The translations under genes were made by a program, and so were the position numbers. The notes under the pieces are model-generated. The model saw nothing but the letters and a program-made list of their open reading frames with translations, made no database searches and was not told where the DNA came from. From positions 2,324,844 to 2,388,843 of the forward strand of contig VZTJ01001640.1 in NCBI GenBank assembly GCA_013397795.1: a DNA stretch of 64,000 bases. Direction: 5' to 3'. Of the stretch, positions 47,683 through 61,080 are shown one piece after another; position 1 is the stretch's first letter; each line of letters opens with the position of its first letter. The stretch is from Orthonyx spaldingii. Taxonomy: Eukaryota > Chordata > Aves > Passeriformes > Orthonychidae.

Positions 47683-50600
47683 GATTGTCCTTGCACAGCA
47701 ATCCTTATTCACTGGCAAACCAAGAAATACTCTGGGTATTAAGAATTAGGGATCTAGAGCTTGCACCTTTGCCAAGTTTTGACACAGGGCATATTTCCCT
47801 TACCTTTCATTCCTTAAAATTTTTGCACCTGTTGTCAGACATTAGAATTCTTTGTCTTCCGTTCTAAAAATGACAAGATTTAAAGTGTCATTCCGTGCCT
47901 CAGAAATGGCTGCAAAATTAGCGGTGAGTGATGCTGTTCAAGAGTTCAGCTGCTCAGCTGAGACATGCTGGTACAGCTCCCTGCACATCAGCAGCCTTGT
48001 TCCTGATAAAGCTTTCTTTTCAGAAAGCAGTATGGGGTGTTTCAGGCTGCAAAGCTTGTATGTAAAGTAAATGCATTGTTATTTAAAAGTGATTCATATT
48101 GTTGGGAAGCCCAGTAAGGTGAGCTGATTGGTGGGTAAGCAATGGAGTGTAATAGCCCTTGGAAAACTGCTGTGTAATAACAGCTTTGATTCCTTGCAGG
48201 ATAAAACTGTATAATGTTGCCATCTTTCCTGTACCTTTCATGTGCACAGCACTTGATATACACTAAGTGTATTACTTTGTCATCTGGACTGATAGCTGGT
48301 CTGATCTTCCTGGGCTTTGCCAGTCTGCTTGTGAGAAGTATGAAGTTTTCAAACAAAGTTTCAGGCTTAAGGTAACACCTAAATTATAGATTTCTGAAGT
48401 TGTCTTGGCAGTGTTTCTTGATAGGTTGCTTTTTGAGCTGAGCTGATAACCCATCTTGCCTCTGAAACGCTTTCTTCCCCCCCTCTCCTTGATACTGAAT
48501 TGCCTGTATCATGCACCATTAAATCTGACACAGTTTATCTGCAGGTTGGCTGTGCAGAGAAGGAGAAAGTCCAGTGTAAGCCTAGGAAACTCAGGGTGAA
48601 GTCAGCAGCAGCCTGACTTGGCTGCAGCTACTCCACCGTTCTATTATCCCCATCATTCCAAGAGCCTGGGTCCCTCAGCAGCAGACAGGGGTTTTTTAAG
48701 GGGTTGTGTGTTACTGGTACTTGAACTGTTACTGTGGGGGTACCCACTAATTGCTGGTGCAGCAGAAAGGGCTGTGGAGAAAATGAGGCCATCATGATTT
48801 GGTGGAGAAGCAACAAGGAAAGAGATCCTGTCACAGAACACATCAATCAAGAACCCTGTGGGTATCCCTGAATAAAACCTTCCCAAATATATCCCCTCTG
48901 TGAAATGTGTTTGTATATTCTAGCACCTGGACTTGTGCTGTTTGCACTGGCACATATAATTTTTGTAGGCTCTTTCCATGCCTTGGTGGCAATTCATGAG
49001 CCAGAACAACTCACGACCTGGTCTTTTCCTGGTGTTTCTGTTCCTGGAAGACAGAATCCACCATGAGAAGAGCAGATGTCACTTAATTTTGGTGCAATAA
49101 GCAGCTTTCTGAAGCAGAGACAAAATGAGGAGCTAGGAAAAGATAACTGCAAAGGCAAATGCCAGGAAATACAAGATTTCTTGACTAATGAGGTTTTCAG
49201 GTCCAGTGGAACCAGAGTGCACCGGTCCTCAGCCTTCATTTGCTTGAGCTGGATCTGGCAACCAGGATTCCTGGGCAGTTTAAAATCAGAGGCCACACTG
49301 GGTACAGAAAATCTGGCAGCTTTTGACTGCTTTTTTCCCATCTAAATAATCTCCCCTTCACTTTTATGACATTAGTTATTTTCAGAACTGCAAAAATTAC
49401 AGCATTTCTGTTTCAGAAGATGATCTTGGCAGCTTGGTGTCACTGAGCACCTCTCTCTTCCTCATGTCGGCAGGAGTTCTACATCCTGATCATTCCTCCA
49501 GCTAAACTCTTCATTCCTGTCTGGCAGAATCACCCACACTGAGTTCTGTCCCTAATGGGTCTGGAAACTTGCTACTTTACTGAAGTCTTGGTTTGCTGAG
49601 AGGAGATTTTGGACCAAACTCAGCAAAGTTTAGCACCTTTTTGGACCTTGCTCAGCAAGGCTAATCACCCTTTTTGTCACTGCTTTCAGAGGAGAGGAGG
49701 ACACTGACATAGAAGGGGCAATTAAAGAGCTCTGCACGCTCATTTAGACTGGGCAGGTGATGGAAGGCCTCAGATGCACCTTGGCTCTGCCATGCTGACA
49801 GGTGGAGGGATGGAGCCTTCTGTGGCCACGTTATTGGGGAACTGGGGCAAAGAGAGAAAAGCAGTTTGCTCACAGTGACTGCGAGCCCACCGAATACAGA
49901 ACCTGTATCTTTCAGAACCAAGTGTTGCAACCTCATGATTCAATTTTCCTTTGCTGTACAGCCTGACATATTTTTTCAGTCACTTACTCTGCACACAAGA
50001 ACTGACCTTTTATCATTTTTAGTTGTAAATCAGAGAGTGACATTAAATGCTCAGGGTTCTCTATAAAGTGATTTTTTCACTGCTCTGCAAGCTGTGCTAT
50101 AATTTGCCCCATCCATCCAAATACATGTCTTATCCTAATTAAATGAATACTTTTGTCAGTTTATGTTGCTTCAGCTTTCACTCAGAATCTGCTTGCTTCC
50201 ATGGTGTGCTAGTATCTTCTAAGAATTTATGTAAGCATATATAAATATAGACACACATATTCACATACAGAAAAAGAAAGAAAATGTAATTGCAACTTTC
50301 AGGTAAAACACATAGAATATTTTGGCAGGCATTTGAAAATTGATTTTTATAAAATATTCAGAAAATACTCATGTTAAGAGCGATCTAAAAAATTGTTCCC
50401 TGCTGGGAGTTGATGTTACAAACTAGGAATGGATTCATTTGAAAACTACATCTCCCTGTTATACAGGTGAAACATTACTAAATACCTACAACAGGAACAC
50501 AGAAAAGAATCTGGAGATCTTTTGTACAACAAACAGCAGTGGCAACATTTTTATATGTGCTTTACTCTTTTTGCAAGGTAATGCTGTCTCCTTGGATCAG

Positions 50601-51281
50601 AGCAAATGGTTGTTGTTTTTCCTCTTTCCTCAGTTAACTGGGAGTCATATGTTCCTGGCTGGAAGGTCCTTCTGGCACAAAGATTCCCTTTAAAACCCTG
50701 TTTGAACTCTGAAATAGGTGGAAACTAATGCTTCATGTTTTTGTCAGCTCTCCATGCCTGTTGTTTTTCTTGTTCATCCTTGCAGTTCCTGACAGACAAA
50801 TTTTAGGAAGCAGGGAGAACATAATGAAATATTTGCTATTCTTCATGAAACATCTGGCAGGGCATTGGCAAGATCAGGGAATTAACAAGAGTTGCCACTT
50901 TTCTATGCAGTAGATGACATTTTTTGTTGTCCTTAATGGAGTCCAAAGCATATGCAAATCAGCTGTGTAATGAGTGAGGTTAAGCAAGGTTTTGGATTTG
51001 GTTCCATATGGTGTCAAAAACATAATTGATCAGAATGTTTTGAAATATACTGAACATGAGTGTTCAGATTTGTTTTGTCTGAATCTCATTATGTCTGAGC
51101 AGAGATTTAAGATGAGGGCAGAGGCTGAAGTTTTAAGCTGGATCTGTTATTGATTATTTATGATCACATATACTTCATCAGATGTTTCTGCTATAAACCC
51201 CACTTCAATTTGCTTTAAAGGCACAATAGATTTCTTTGACCTTGGCCTTGTTGCCTTTCATTCTTATGGCTACACACAGAG

Positions 51282-51299
51282 TCTCTCTCTCTCTCTCTC
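51282..51299. repeat. (TC)9 microsatellite
   Basis: Nine near-perfect TC units, ending TCC. A short dinucleotide repeat likely to be length-polymorphic. Confidence 0.9.
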
Positions 51300-52320
51300 C
51301 CTAACTACAATATTGATTAAACATATTTGTTCTCCTCAGGAAAGGATGAGAGAACAAAAGTTTCGTATTAGTCTCAGAACTTTTTACACTACAGGAGGTT
51401 TCTCAAAGCAGTTATGATGAGCTTCCTTGAATGAAATGCATAACTTTTAGGGGAATTATGACTTTGCAGATTTGTGTTGGATCCATTCCAAGAAATCTGT
51501 GATAACATAGGACCTTGCAGAGGTAAAGTTTCTTTGAGAGGTGGCCATGACGACTCAGATTCGTCACCTGGAACCTCTTAGGCTTCAGGGCATTGCCATC
51601 ATGTTGGCCTTAACTGCCTTCAGTGTACCCCAAGAACTGTTTTCTGTGGCCCTTAAGCTGAGATTTGTCTGAAGTCTTTCCCTAAGAGCAGAATTCAGTG
51701 GACAGACAGCTGTTGAACCCCCACGTGGTGCCATACCCTGTCCCCTCTCTGGGTGCGTCAGAACAAGACTCATTCTCTTTACCAGAGTTGAGTACTTTTA
51801 GTCTCACCTGTTGTTTACCCATTTGAAGTGCAAGATTGTGAAACAGATCTCTGCAGAGGGGTTTCTAAAATGGGTGTTCCTTACTTTAAGAGATACGAGA
51901 ATGAGTCAGGTCCATGTGGAATAGGAAAATGTCTTGATTTCCTTACTGACAATCCAGGATCCTAACTTTAGCCACGGTCTTGCTTTTAGCTGTCAAATAG
52001 CTGATGACAACACTGGATGTTTTAGACAACCATTTCTGCCTGCCTCTTGACCATCCTAATATATCTCAAGTCCTACCCAAATGGTCTAATTTCCCTTTCA
52101 GGTGAACTCCTGCTTTGTCAATGCTCACCTGAGGGCTGGAGTCAAAGAATTGCCTTGCTCTGGTCGCAACCATCTCTTTCCCTCAAGTTGCTTCCACTTG
52201 AATGCAAGAGCATCAGAGTTCAGTGATCACCTATTGTTATTTCTCAGGGAGCTGTAGGAACATCTCCTGAGACCTCCTATGCCTTGTAATGAAAGTCGTG
52301 CTCTGAATACAGAGCAAACC

Positions 52321-52375
52321 ACGTGTGCATGTGTGGGTGTCTGGGTGTATATAATGTGTGTATATATATATATCT
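52321..52375. repeat. GT/TA alternating purine-pyrimidine stretch
   Basis: Imperfect GTGTGCATGTGTGGGTG followed by GTGTGTATATATATATAT. Such alternating tracts can adopt Z-DNA or melt easily. Most simply a compound dinucleotide microsatellite. Confidence 0.8.
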
Positions 52376-53665
52376 ATTATTTATCTGTCTTTAAGGAGAG
52401 GTAGATAAGGGATGGTGTTGTATTTATGTTCTTGTTTAAACTTATTTACATACACAGACACATATATACACCTCTGTCATAGATTCTCTGAAACATCAGA
52501 GTGGGTATCAGCTGAAAATGCATTTTCATGAAGAAAAACTAGCAAGCAAGAGGTTTCTTTCTCCTTCATGGGGTGTAGTGGTTGGAACTAAATAATTTAC
52601 AGCAATTATTAGTTCAGTCAAGTAATTAGATATCTGTCATCTGCTGTGCAAACAAATATTTGCATGTGTAGTTATCTGACCCAAAAAATACCTCGTACAT
52701 AGGACAGATATGTGACTAAGGCACAGTCTAGACATGTCTTGGCCACCTTAAAACATTTTGCTTTCAAAATCCCAAATCCTTTGAGTTGCTCAGACAGAAC
52801 TAAGGGATATATACATATGAAACTTGGACTTTCGAAATTAAATATATAGAACTAATTATAAAACTTGGATAGAGTCAGTGGAATTATGTGAAAAAGCATC
52901 AAGGGAAACAAGAACTCAGGAGAACCTGCCTGCCTTTCCATTCTTTATCCTCAGCAGTACAATTTTGTAGCATCTAAGCCAAAATCTTTCCACCATTCTA
53001 TCCCCCATGCAGTGCCAATATCTCAACTACTGGAAGCATCTAAAAGCAATTACAAGGATTCCAATAATCTTCCTGTATAACTTTGGCTGAACTGCTAAGT
53101 ATCATCAATAACACAATTATCTTTTTCAGAAGAAATTGCTTGAGATAGAGACACTGTGAGAAAAGCTCCCAAACACTTTCAAAATCATATTTTCAGCAAC
53201 TCTTTCATTATTTAATATCCTAATGAGTTCTGGTAGTCTCAGTAAATATCTTCCCATACAAGGGGACTTGACTGCTCATATTTCCATGGGAAGTTTAACC
53301 TGTAGAAAGCCAAAATTTACCTGTTTTGGAAGCATTTCCTCTGATCCTTAAACTCTAAATCCAAGCCACTGATTGTGTTGCCTGGTGGATGGATATTATT
53401 CCATCTATTTTACATCAGCCAACTTTTATCTCCTGTGGGCATATCTCATTTTTAATGAATATAACAAGATCACAGCAGACCTGATATTAAACCATCCTTT
53501 AAACAAACACCAAGCTGTAATGTAATACAGATTTAAAAAGCAAGATTTGGCCTATGCTTTCCCAAGACACTCTAAACCTTAGTTATCCAACAGTGCCTGA
53601 ATATATCAGACAAATATATCACACGTACTTCCCATGAAGGTCTTCAGCTTGCTTAAAAATTGTGT

Positions 53666-53685
53666 CCCAGAGCTTGAGCTCTGGG
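53666..53685. repeat. Palindrome with 9 bp arms
   Basis: Arms CCCAGAGCT and AGCTCTGGG are perfect inverted copies separated by TG. It lies inside the minus-strand open frame at 53619-53954. Confidence 0.8.
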
Positions 53686-53763
53686 GTCTGGGATTTTGGC
53701 CCAAATCTCAAGAACATAGTGCTGTCCACATGTGGGCAGTCAGGTCTCAGGTTTTCTTCAGGT

Positions 53764-53793
53764 ATTCCATATTGCCAAATTCCATATTGCCAA
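53764..53793. repeat. 15 bp tandem duplication
   Basis: ATTCCATATTGCCAA occurs twice back to back. The unit is a multiple of three, and in the minus-strand frame at 53619-53954 it duplicates the peptide W-Q-Y-G-I without breaking that frame. Confidence 0.92.
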
Positions 53794-54222
53794 GGAATTA
53801 ACACGGAAGCTGGTGCTGGATGCCAGTTTTGAGTGAATGAGGTGTTCCTCCGGCTTGGGCAGAGTGGCTGAGCTTGTTTGGTGTGACTGAAATTTGACAG
53901 ATTGCCTGACATGTCTGTGGAGGTAAAGCCAGAGTTTTCCGTGCTTAGGTTCATGTATAATTAACTTCTTACCGTAATAAGTGGAAATTTTACTCTGTAC
54001 CCTGGTTTAGCTCATCGGTGGTGATGGGGATGCAGCTCCTCTGTTCATGTCTGCCCTTGCAAGCAGCAGGTTAACAGAATTATTAATGTTTTGTCCAAGC
54101 CAGGTATTGTACTATGTGAAAGAAAACATCACAAACCAAAATGAATATGCCAGTTGATAAATCTTTCATAAAGCACCCACAGGATGGTGCCTTCCTGTGC
54201 TGAAATGTGAATGGATTTAAAG

Positions 54223-54237
54223 AAAAAAAAAAAAAAA
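54223..54237. repeat. A15 homopolymer
   Basis: Fifteen A preceded by AAAG. A simple tract with no recognised retroposon body. Confidence 0.9.
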
Positions 54238-57200
54238 TACAAAACCTAAGAACAGTTGAAGGGTGAGAGAAGAAAAACTCATTATGTTTGGGGTCTGCAG
54301 CAACTGCCAGAGCTTCATTTCGTGGCTGACTTGTATCTGTTCAAGTCAGTGAGTTTTATTAATGCTTACAAGCCTACAGCTATAAGAATGCTAAAGATGC
54401 GGTGTTTGCCCTGCTCTGATATATAGATTGGTCCTCCATTAGGAGGAAATTAATGATTGTTCATAAGACTGAATCCACAGCCTCTGGCTTCTCAACAGTT
54501 TTTCCATTCTGCAAGTCCTAAGACCAGCTTGTGTGAATTTTATTGGTTAGCATTAGAAGCACGCCTGCACCTGAACTGAGATACCTGGAATCCAGGAATG
54601 TCATGAAATGTCAGGTACCCTTCAAACGGGAGAAAAATGCCTTCTTGTCCTCTCTGCAAACTCGTCTTTCACAGAAAGATCAAAGCTGTCCCAATGGCTT
54701 GGTGTAATTCAATTAAATGCAGTTCTGTATGTTCGTACAAGGCTTTTCCATTCCCTAACCACGAGTGTGATGAGAGGTGTGTCCCCAACACCTCCCCTAC
54801 TCCTGCAGCAGCGTCAGCCACCTTCTCACCGCTGTTGGAGGCAGCCATTCCTGAGGACAATCACAGTTTATGGTGGATGCAAGTAAAATGCTGACCCAGG
54901 GCTAAATTGTTGCAAGCCTGAATGAACATTAGGGGACAGTATTGGCCAGGAGTCAGTCTGTTTCTTCCTCTTCATGCTCTCCTTTTATTTACAAGCTGTC
55001 TTCCCTTTTCTTCTAAATAAAACACATTTCCACCTTACTTATCTAACTGGTGCACCAGACACCCCTTTGTAATCTGACCAAATCAATTATAAATATTGCA
55101 GTCTACAATTAGCCTGGGAACTTCTGGAAAAACTAATTAGTTCGAGCCTTAGCAATGAATTACACCTTTCTCTTGGCTATTTGCAGCAGGAAGAAAAAAA
55201 TGGAAAAAGCCCCCAACCTATGCTCAAAAAAAGACCAAACATCTCTCAGTCACAGCAAACAGAATTCAAGGCCATGTTTAATTACTCTGGTATTGTGGTG
55301 AAAGGATGGGACCATGGTGGGCTGAAAGCCTGGCATTGCCTTGGGCTGAGCACACATTTTCTCAGGAGATGTTGTGTGATGCAAAGTGCCTTGTCAAAGA
55401 GTCTTTGGGAAGGGAAATCCCTTGGGAGTTTACAAAGTTAACATCATCAGTGTTTGCTGTGTAGTAACAATGGAGGGCAAAGCAATAGCTCCTAAAGCTG
55501 GAGTCATCTTGCCTCGGTACAGAGCTGATCTCCTCCCTTGGCGAGGTCAGGGACCAAACAGAGCCTTGTCTGGCATTCCTCAGGCAGGAGGGTGCCAGGC
55601 TGCTGCCTGGGGAGCTGCTGAACGGCAGAGAAGAAATTAGAAAGTCATTACAAGGTGTGCAACGCACCTTGCAGCAACCAAAGCCAGACACAAAGGGCAG
55701 ATTAAAGCCATTCTTTGCTGGCATCTTGTTGCTGTAGTGTATTTCTTACAGGTGTAATTACCTGCAAGCATCATAGTTGTTTCATTTATGTCCTAAAATA
55801 CTACTTTATGAAACAATTAAAGGCAGAGTTGTACTCTGGGATTACTGCAAATGTGTCCGCTTAAGGTTCATTTTAGATTCATTACAAGCCTTCAGAAGCA
55901 GTGTTCCTGCTTTTAATAAAATATATGGTTTCTTCAAAAGCAAAGCTGTGCAAGACCACACATCACTTTTAGATTTGGTGATGTAGGTGGAATTTTAATG
56001 TCAAAAAGCCAGAAGGGCAAAGCAATTCCAATTCACCATGGAGAGAGCAGCATATCTTTAAAGGCTTCAGGACGCTTTCTTTACCAGCACTGGTAACCGT
56101 TCATGCAACAGGTAAAACTTCTTTGGAAAAGAATGAGCAATTCCCCTTCTGCACAGGTGATAATTGTGGTCAGCAAATTTTCTGGGGTCTCCAGTCCCTA
56201 CTTGAGTGGGGAAAATCTGCACCCCTCTTTCTGGAGAATGCTGAGAGCCTGCCCTGTTTACTCAGACTGAAATCTTTTTTCTGCTTTCTCTTCACACACA
56301 AAAATATCTCATCTCTTGAAAAATTTCAATAAAGCCATTTCCTGCCTTATTTAGTTTATGAATTGTATCAGAGAAGTGCTTGGCTCATTATACCCAGCCA
56401 CATCCCTGCTCTGGGGAGCTTCCAAAGGATTAGGACACACCATGATGAGAGATGGTTTAACACAAGAAGAAAACAAGGTTACAGAAAGGGTGATTGTGCT
56501 GGGAGGTTATTTTTCACTGCAGAGAGAAGCTGAGGACATGTTTGCTTGTTTGTTGATACATCCTTCAGAGAGAATCATTGGTATGTCCATGACCAGCAGT
56601 GGTTTCCAGCCTCAGCTTTTTCCTCCTTCTTATGTGATGCATTTAACCCCCCACACTTCCAGTTTCTCTCTGGCAAGGCTGCAACGAATTTCAAGAGTGA
56701 AGGAGCAATATAAAAAGAGAGTAAATGCTCTACTTCCTTCTCTAATCCATTGCAACTGTGAGGCCTGTCAAGGGAAGGTCAAGCAGAAACCCTGAGCAAC
56801 AGTCCCAGATTCCCTAAGAGGGACAGTTGTCAGTGCCCGTTCTTTCCAGCAGAAAAAAATAAAACGTTCTATTTTGAGCCAGCCAGCAGAATACACAGTG
56901 AGCGAGTGACCTGCCACGCAATAAAATATGAGTGAAAAATCTCTAGAAATTACTTAGGGATTCTCCAGTTTTCTCCATTCCCTGGAAGTGCGTGTACAAG
57001 TAGATGAAAACTATGTATGGAAGAGAGACCTCCACTCATCCCCATATACAGGGGTAGTTTATCACCACAACCCCAGGGCATCTGTTCTGAGGTGTGGCTC
57101 AGCAGGACAGCTGACTTGAGAGGTTTCTGTCCAGCTGTGACCTAGCAGGCTGCCTCAGAATGAGGGGTTGACAGTAGGAACCTGAAAGAAATGTTTGCTA

Positions 57201-60200
57201 GTCAAACCACAAAGTTCCAGTTATGCTGATATGTAAGGAGGCACTGAGCTCCCTTCTCCTCCTCCCATTAAGTCAGCAAAAAGTTTCACAGGGAATCAAA
57301 TCTTGCTTGCTTTCCAAAACTGAGCAAACAAAATAACACACCCACATAGAAAAGGAGAACTAATTAAGTCATATCTGAGTAAATATGCAAATTAAAAATC
57401 AAAACAAAGAAATTCTATTTATCACATCATGAAGTTGCAAATTGCTGTTGTGGCTCCCATCAGCTGGAGTAGATGGGGGCTACGAGGCTGTAGGTTTTGA
57501 AGATGAACCGAATGTGTACATGTTTTACTGTGATAGCTGGGGGACTGTTGGCTGTAGAATATATTACCAGCCTTCCCCCCTCTCTTCTGCACTGTGTTCA
57601 TGTTCAGTGGTATTCATAGTGCTTATTTGTCTTGGAGTTCTATAATGTAGTGTCATTGGTTTTCCTCTTTGTTTACCTTCTGTAAGACAACATCATTATT
57701 CTTTGACAAATCTGTTGCATGTCTTCTGAATGGGTTTTTGTTTTGTTTTTTGTTTCATTTTTTGTGGGGTTGAATTCTTTTGCAGCTTTTAAAGATCAGA
57801 TTAAAAGTAAAACAAAAAAAACCCCAAAACTCTGTTGGGAAAGAAACCAATAGTCAGTAGACATTGGCATTCCTGTTCATTACCATGTTTCACCATTTGC
57901 ATGGTCTCTGTGATGTGGAGGTTGGTGGGACTGGCTGTCTCCTTCACGTGCCACATGCTACCACCTCTGCTCTTTCAGAAGAACCTGCTGCTTGGAACCA
58001 GCCCATTTGCATTGCTTTGTAATGTGGTTTAAATCCTCCTGCAGCAGAAAGTAAATAATTGGGATGCAAAGTTCCACATAGTGCAGAGGTGTAACCGGTT
58101 TGTAGAGTTTGTTAGTGTGATGAAGAGCCTCTCAACTTAAGTCAGCAGTGTGGCTGCAGCCCGTGTTGGCAGCAGGAGGAGGTTGGTACCATCTATTTGC
58201 TGTTTGGTAGCTCACTGTGAGATCTGTGGTGGTGGCTGGGACGCAGTGGGTGTCAGTCCAGCCTGGAGACACCACTTCTGAGATCAGTGCTGACTGCCTT
58301 GCTCATTGCTGTCACAGCAAAGGAGCAAAGGGCAGAGCTAATGAGGAAGAAAGTCTTCTTTCCTGACCTCCAAACAGGGTCTAGGCACATCCTCACTTGT
58401 GGGGAACCTCTTCCTGCCGCACATCTGTCCCCCTAAATTGAGCTGTCATGGTCTTGGTGTTTTGTGTGCCGTGCAGGCAGGCAACAAGGAACAGTTTTGG
58501 AAGTCCATTACCCAGGTTTTATGAAAAAATGCTTGCTTCCTAAAGAATATCCCTTCAGTCTTCAGTGTAAAGAAATGGCAGTTTTGTATGATTTTTGTCT
58601 TTCATTCTCTGTTTGTCTTCCAGATTTCCCTTCATTAGCAAAATGTTTTTGTGGTAGGAGGGGTTTTCCCCTTTTTGTCAGAAATACAGTCCTAAAATTA
58701 TTGAAAAATTTAGAAGATCTGTTATTTCTCTTCCCAAACTTAAGTTAATAATAAGAACTTTTCTTTCCCCAATTATCCTGTTAATGCAAATGTTTGACCT
58801 TCAGTTCCTAGGCTGCAAACTGTTCCATCTGTAAAATATCAGTGAGTTGGGTAACAGCTATGTTCTATCCCAATGGCATTAGCAGCTCCTTCAACATGTG
58901 CAAGTGCAATATTGAAAGTAGGTATGCTTTGATTCTTTTTGATTGCAAATCTGCAAGAGCAGAATGAAAATTCTGGTTCCCCTGAGTTTAGTCAGCTTTG
59001 AACATTATCATAGGTACTCAGTATCATGGTAATTCATGCCATGCCTGCATATGAAACATAAAAGAAGAAATCAAACCCACTGGTCAGACTCAGCTGGGAC
59101 CACTGCTGTTGCTGTTTGTGCTGGCAGGATTGTCCTGGTTTGTTTGTTTTGTTTCATGTCACATCCTCATTTTCAGTATGAGTTCTTCCTGACCCAGATT
59201 TCTGAGCAGACTGAAGTAGAGCCAGAAATTGCAAAAGTGCATAATTATTCTTTTATTTATTTTTGAGCTGTACAGCTCTATTAAGCTTTCAGAAAATCCT
59301 TTATACCCAGCCTTTGAAGTAAACTAAGCCAGAGATCAGCCTGAGAAGGAGATGTGGGTTGACACTGCTTGTTTCTGCTGCAGAGCAGTCTCTATGCAGT
59401 TAAGATCTGGAGTCTCAGACCAAGGAAAATCTTACACCTTTCTTGGAGTGCAGAAGAGAGGAGGGATCAATACATCCAAAAGCAATACTTTACACCTTTG
59501 GTATGTTCTGAAACCTCACTTGCTGGCACTGCTGTGAGACAGCTGAAAGCTGGAAGATTATTCTGATTACTGACATGTAAGTGAGCAGACCACACATTAA
59601 AGCTACGTATGTTCCACCTGCCAAGCCATTCTTTCTTCCCAGCTCAGGACAAATTAGAAACTCTGGCCCAGAGGTGGGATATTATTATTCCTTTCCCTGT
59701 CCCCCAAAGCAATACATTCCCCTGCTCTGAGTCTGATCAAAAACATTGACCTGGAGGTGAAAAACGCAGTATCTGTTCCTCTGTTTCATCCAGACTGACC
59801 CAGACAGAACTGAAATCACAGGCTTCTTGCTGGTCTCAAAAAATTACCCAGTTGCCCTCAAGGGCTGAAGTCCAGATAGGATGTGGGCAGCTTGGGAGGG
59901 AGAAGGACCCCCAGAGCTATGGACTAGTGGTCACATTTCTGTCACAAATATTGCATCAGGCAAACCTCATGCAGTGTGCATTGAAAGTGAGCATGTAAGG
60001 AAAGCCTGTGGCCATTCCTTTGAGTAAATGGCAGGAGGCCAAGGTGGGGTAACCTGCCTTTCTGAGAGCCAGATGACGTGGCTGTGACATCCGCTTAGAG
60101 TCTGTCCTCAGCTGTCTAGGCTTGACTTAGAATTTGGCCCTTCTCCAGGAAGTCACGCTATCAAAGCCTTTCCGTGTTCTTCCCAAAATACAGCCACTCC

Positions 60201-60773
60201 TGGTGCTTCTGCCCTCCCTGGAGCCGGTGTGCTTGAAGATGCAAGAGGCTCAGCTTTTTGTTTGTGCTGCCTCTTGTTAGCAGTGCTCTGAGCTTGCACA
60301 GAACAGGAGGAAAAGATGCCGAACACTTCAACCACCTGGATTAATTAGGTCTTACACTAAATGTGGAACTGCAGTGAGGGGCATGATGATTAAACCAGCA
60401 ACCTTCTGGAAACGGAATACCTTCTCCTCTGCTGTATTTCAGCTTCTGTAACCTTGTAAGCGCCTCAAGGCAAGAATGGTGGTGTCTGTAAAGCACTCTG
60501 TTTCTGTATAATAGCAGTAATTGTGATGGGAACAATAATGCTTTACTCCTGAGAGGTCAGTAATTATCACTTTTCATTTTATCACTCTCCATTTTATCAC
60601 TCTCATTGGTGAGACAGACACAAAGACACACTGGAGCTTGCTTTGTGCCACCTCATCCCTTATTAACAGAGCCAAGCTGACCCCAGAAAAAGCATTTCCC
60701 TGTTGCTTGCTCTTCCCCCTGAGAACACCCCCTCCTTTGGTGACGTCCAGTCTCTCTTGTGGTTTTTCTGCAG

Positions 60774-61080
60774 AAGGTGCAGCAACAGCAGCCTGGAGTC
60801 TGATGATGAACCTCCTTGTGCAGAAGAGATTGACTATGACACTGCCAGTAGCTCTGATGGTGAAGAGGAATTCTCGGAGCTGGACCAAGAGATCCAGGAG
60901 TGCCTCTCGTGGGTGGAAGGCGAGACAGAAGATGAGGGAGCAGCCACAGGACAGACATGCAGCTCCAGGGCTCTGAGGGAGCTCTACATTTCCAGCCAGC
61001 CAGTACCCAGCAGTGCAGCTCTCCCTCTGGGTTCAACAGCACTCGGGCTGTACAGTGGGTTCGAGAGCAGTCCTGTGTGA
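60774..61080 (+). CDS. Terminal coding exon: acidic C-terminus of an unidentified protein
   Basis: A strong acceptor (TTGTGGTTTTTCTGCAG) precedes an open frame ending at TGA 61078-61080. The exon starts with the third base of a codon, then has 101 complete codons. Residues 6-50 are strongly acidic and Ser-rich: an S-L-E-S-D-D-E-P-P block, a second block S-S-S-D-G-E-E-E-F, then a predicted helix around L-D-Q-E-I-Q-E-C-L-S-W-V-E-G. The Ser-x-x-Asp/Glu pattern is typical of casein kinase 2 sites. The last third is Ser/Pro/Ala/Leu-rich and the chain ends F-E-S-S-P-V, fitting a class I PDZ ligand (S-x-V). GC and CpG are clearly higher than in the adjacent intron. The longer frame running upstream to 60703 is intron read-through; an alternative acceptor (GTCCAG, exon start 60751) would add eight residues. 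The antisense 155-codon frame is treated as a shadow. The gene is not recognised; ANKFN1 is only a speculative thought. Confidence 0.72.

Larger units (their letters stand above)
47683..60773 (+). other. Presumed intron, last part; no gene supported
   Basis: Contains a TC repeat (51282-51299), an alternating GT/TA stretch (52321-52375), a 15 bp tandem duplication (53764-53793), a 9 bp-arm palindrome (53666-53685) and an A15 tract (54223-54237). An AT-rich conserved-looking block lies at 55060-55170. The 145-codon plus-strand frame at 56358-56795 has no recognised domain and no suitable splice context. Confidence 0.55.

Noticed and set aside
56358..56795. 145-codon plus-strand frame near the terminal exon
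   Set aside because: Starts at an ordinary ATG with no acceptor and no recognisable domain. Ends in intron-like sequence.
60638..60976. Second plus-strand frame over the terminal exon
   Set aside because: Basic, low-information translation of the same DNA in another frame; it crosses the acceptor as read-through.
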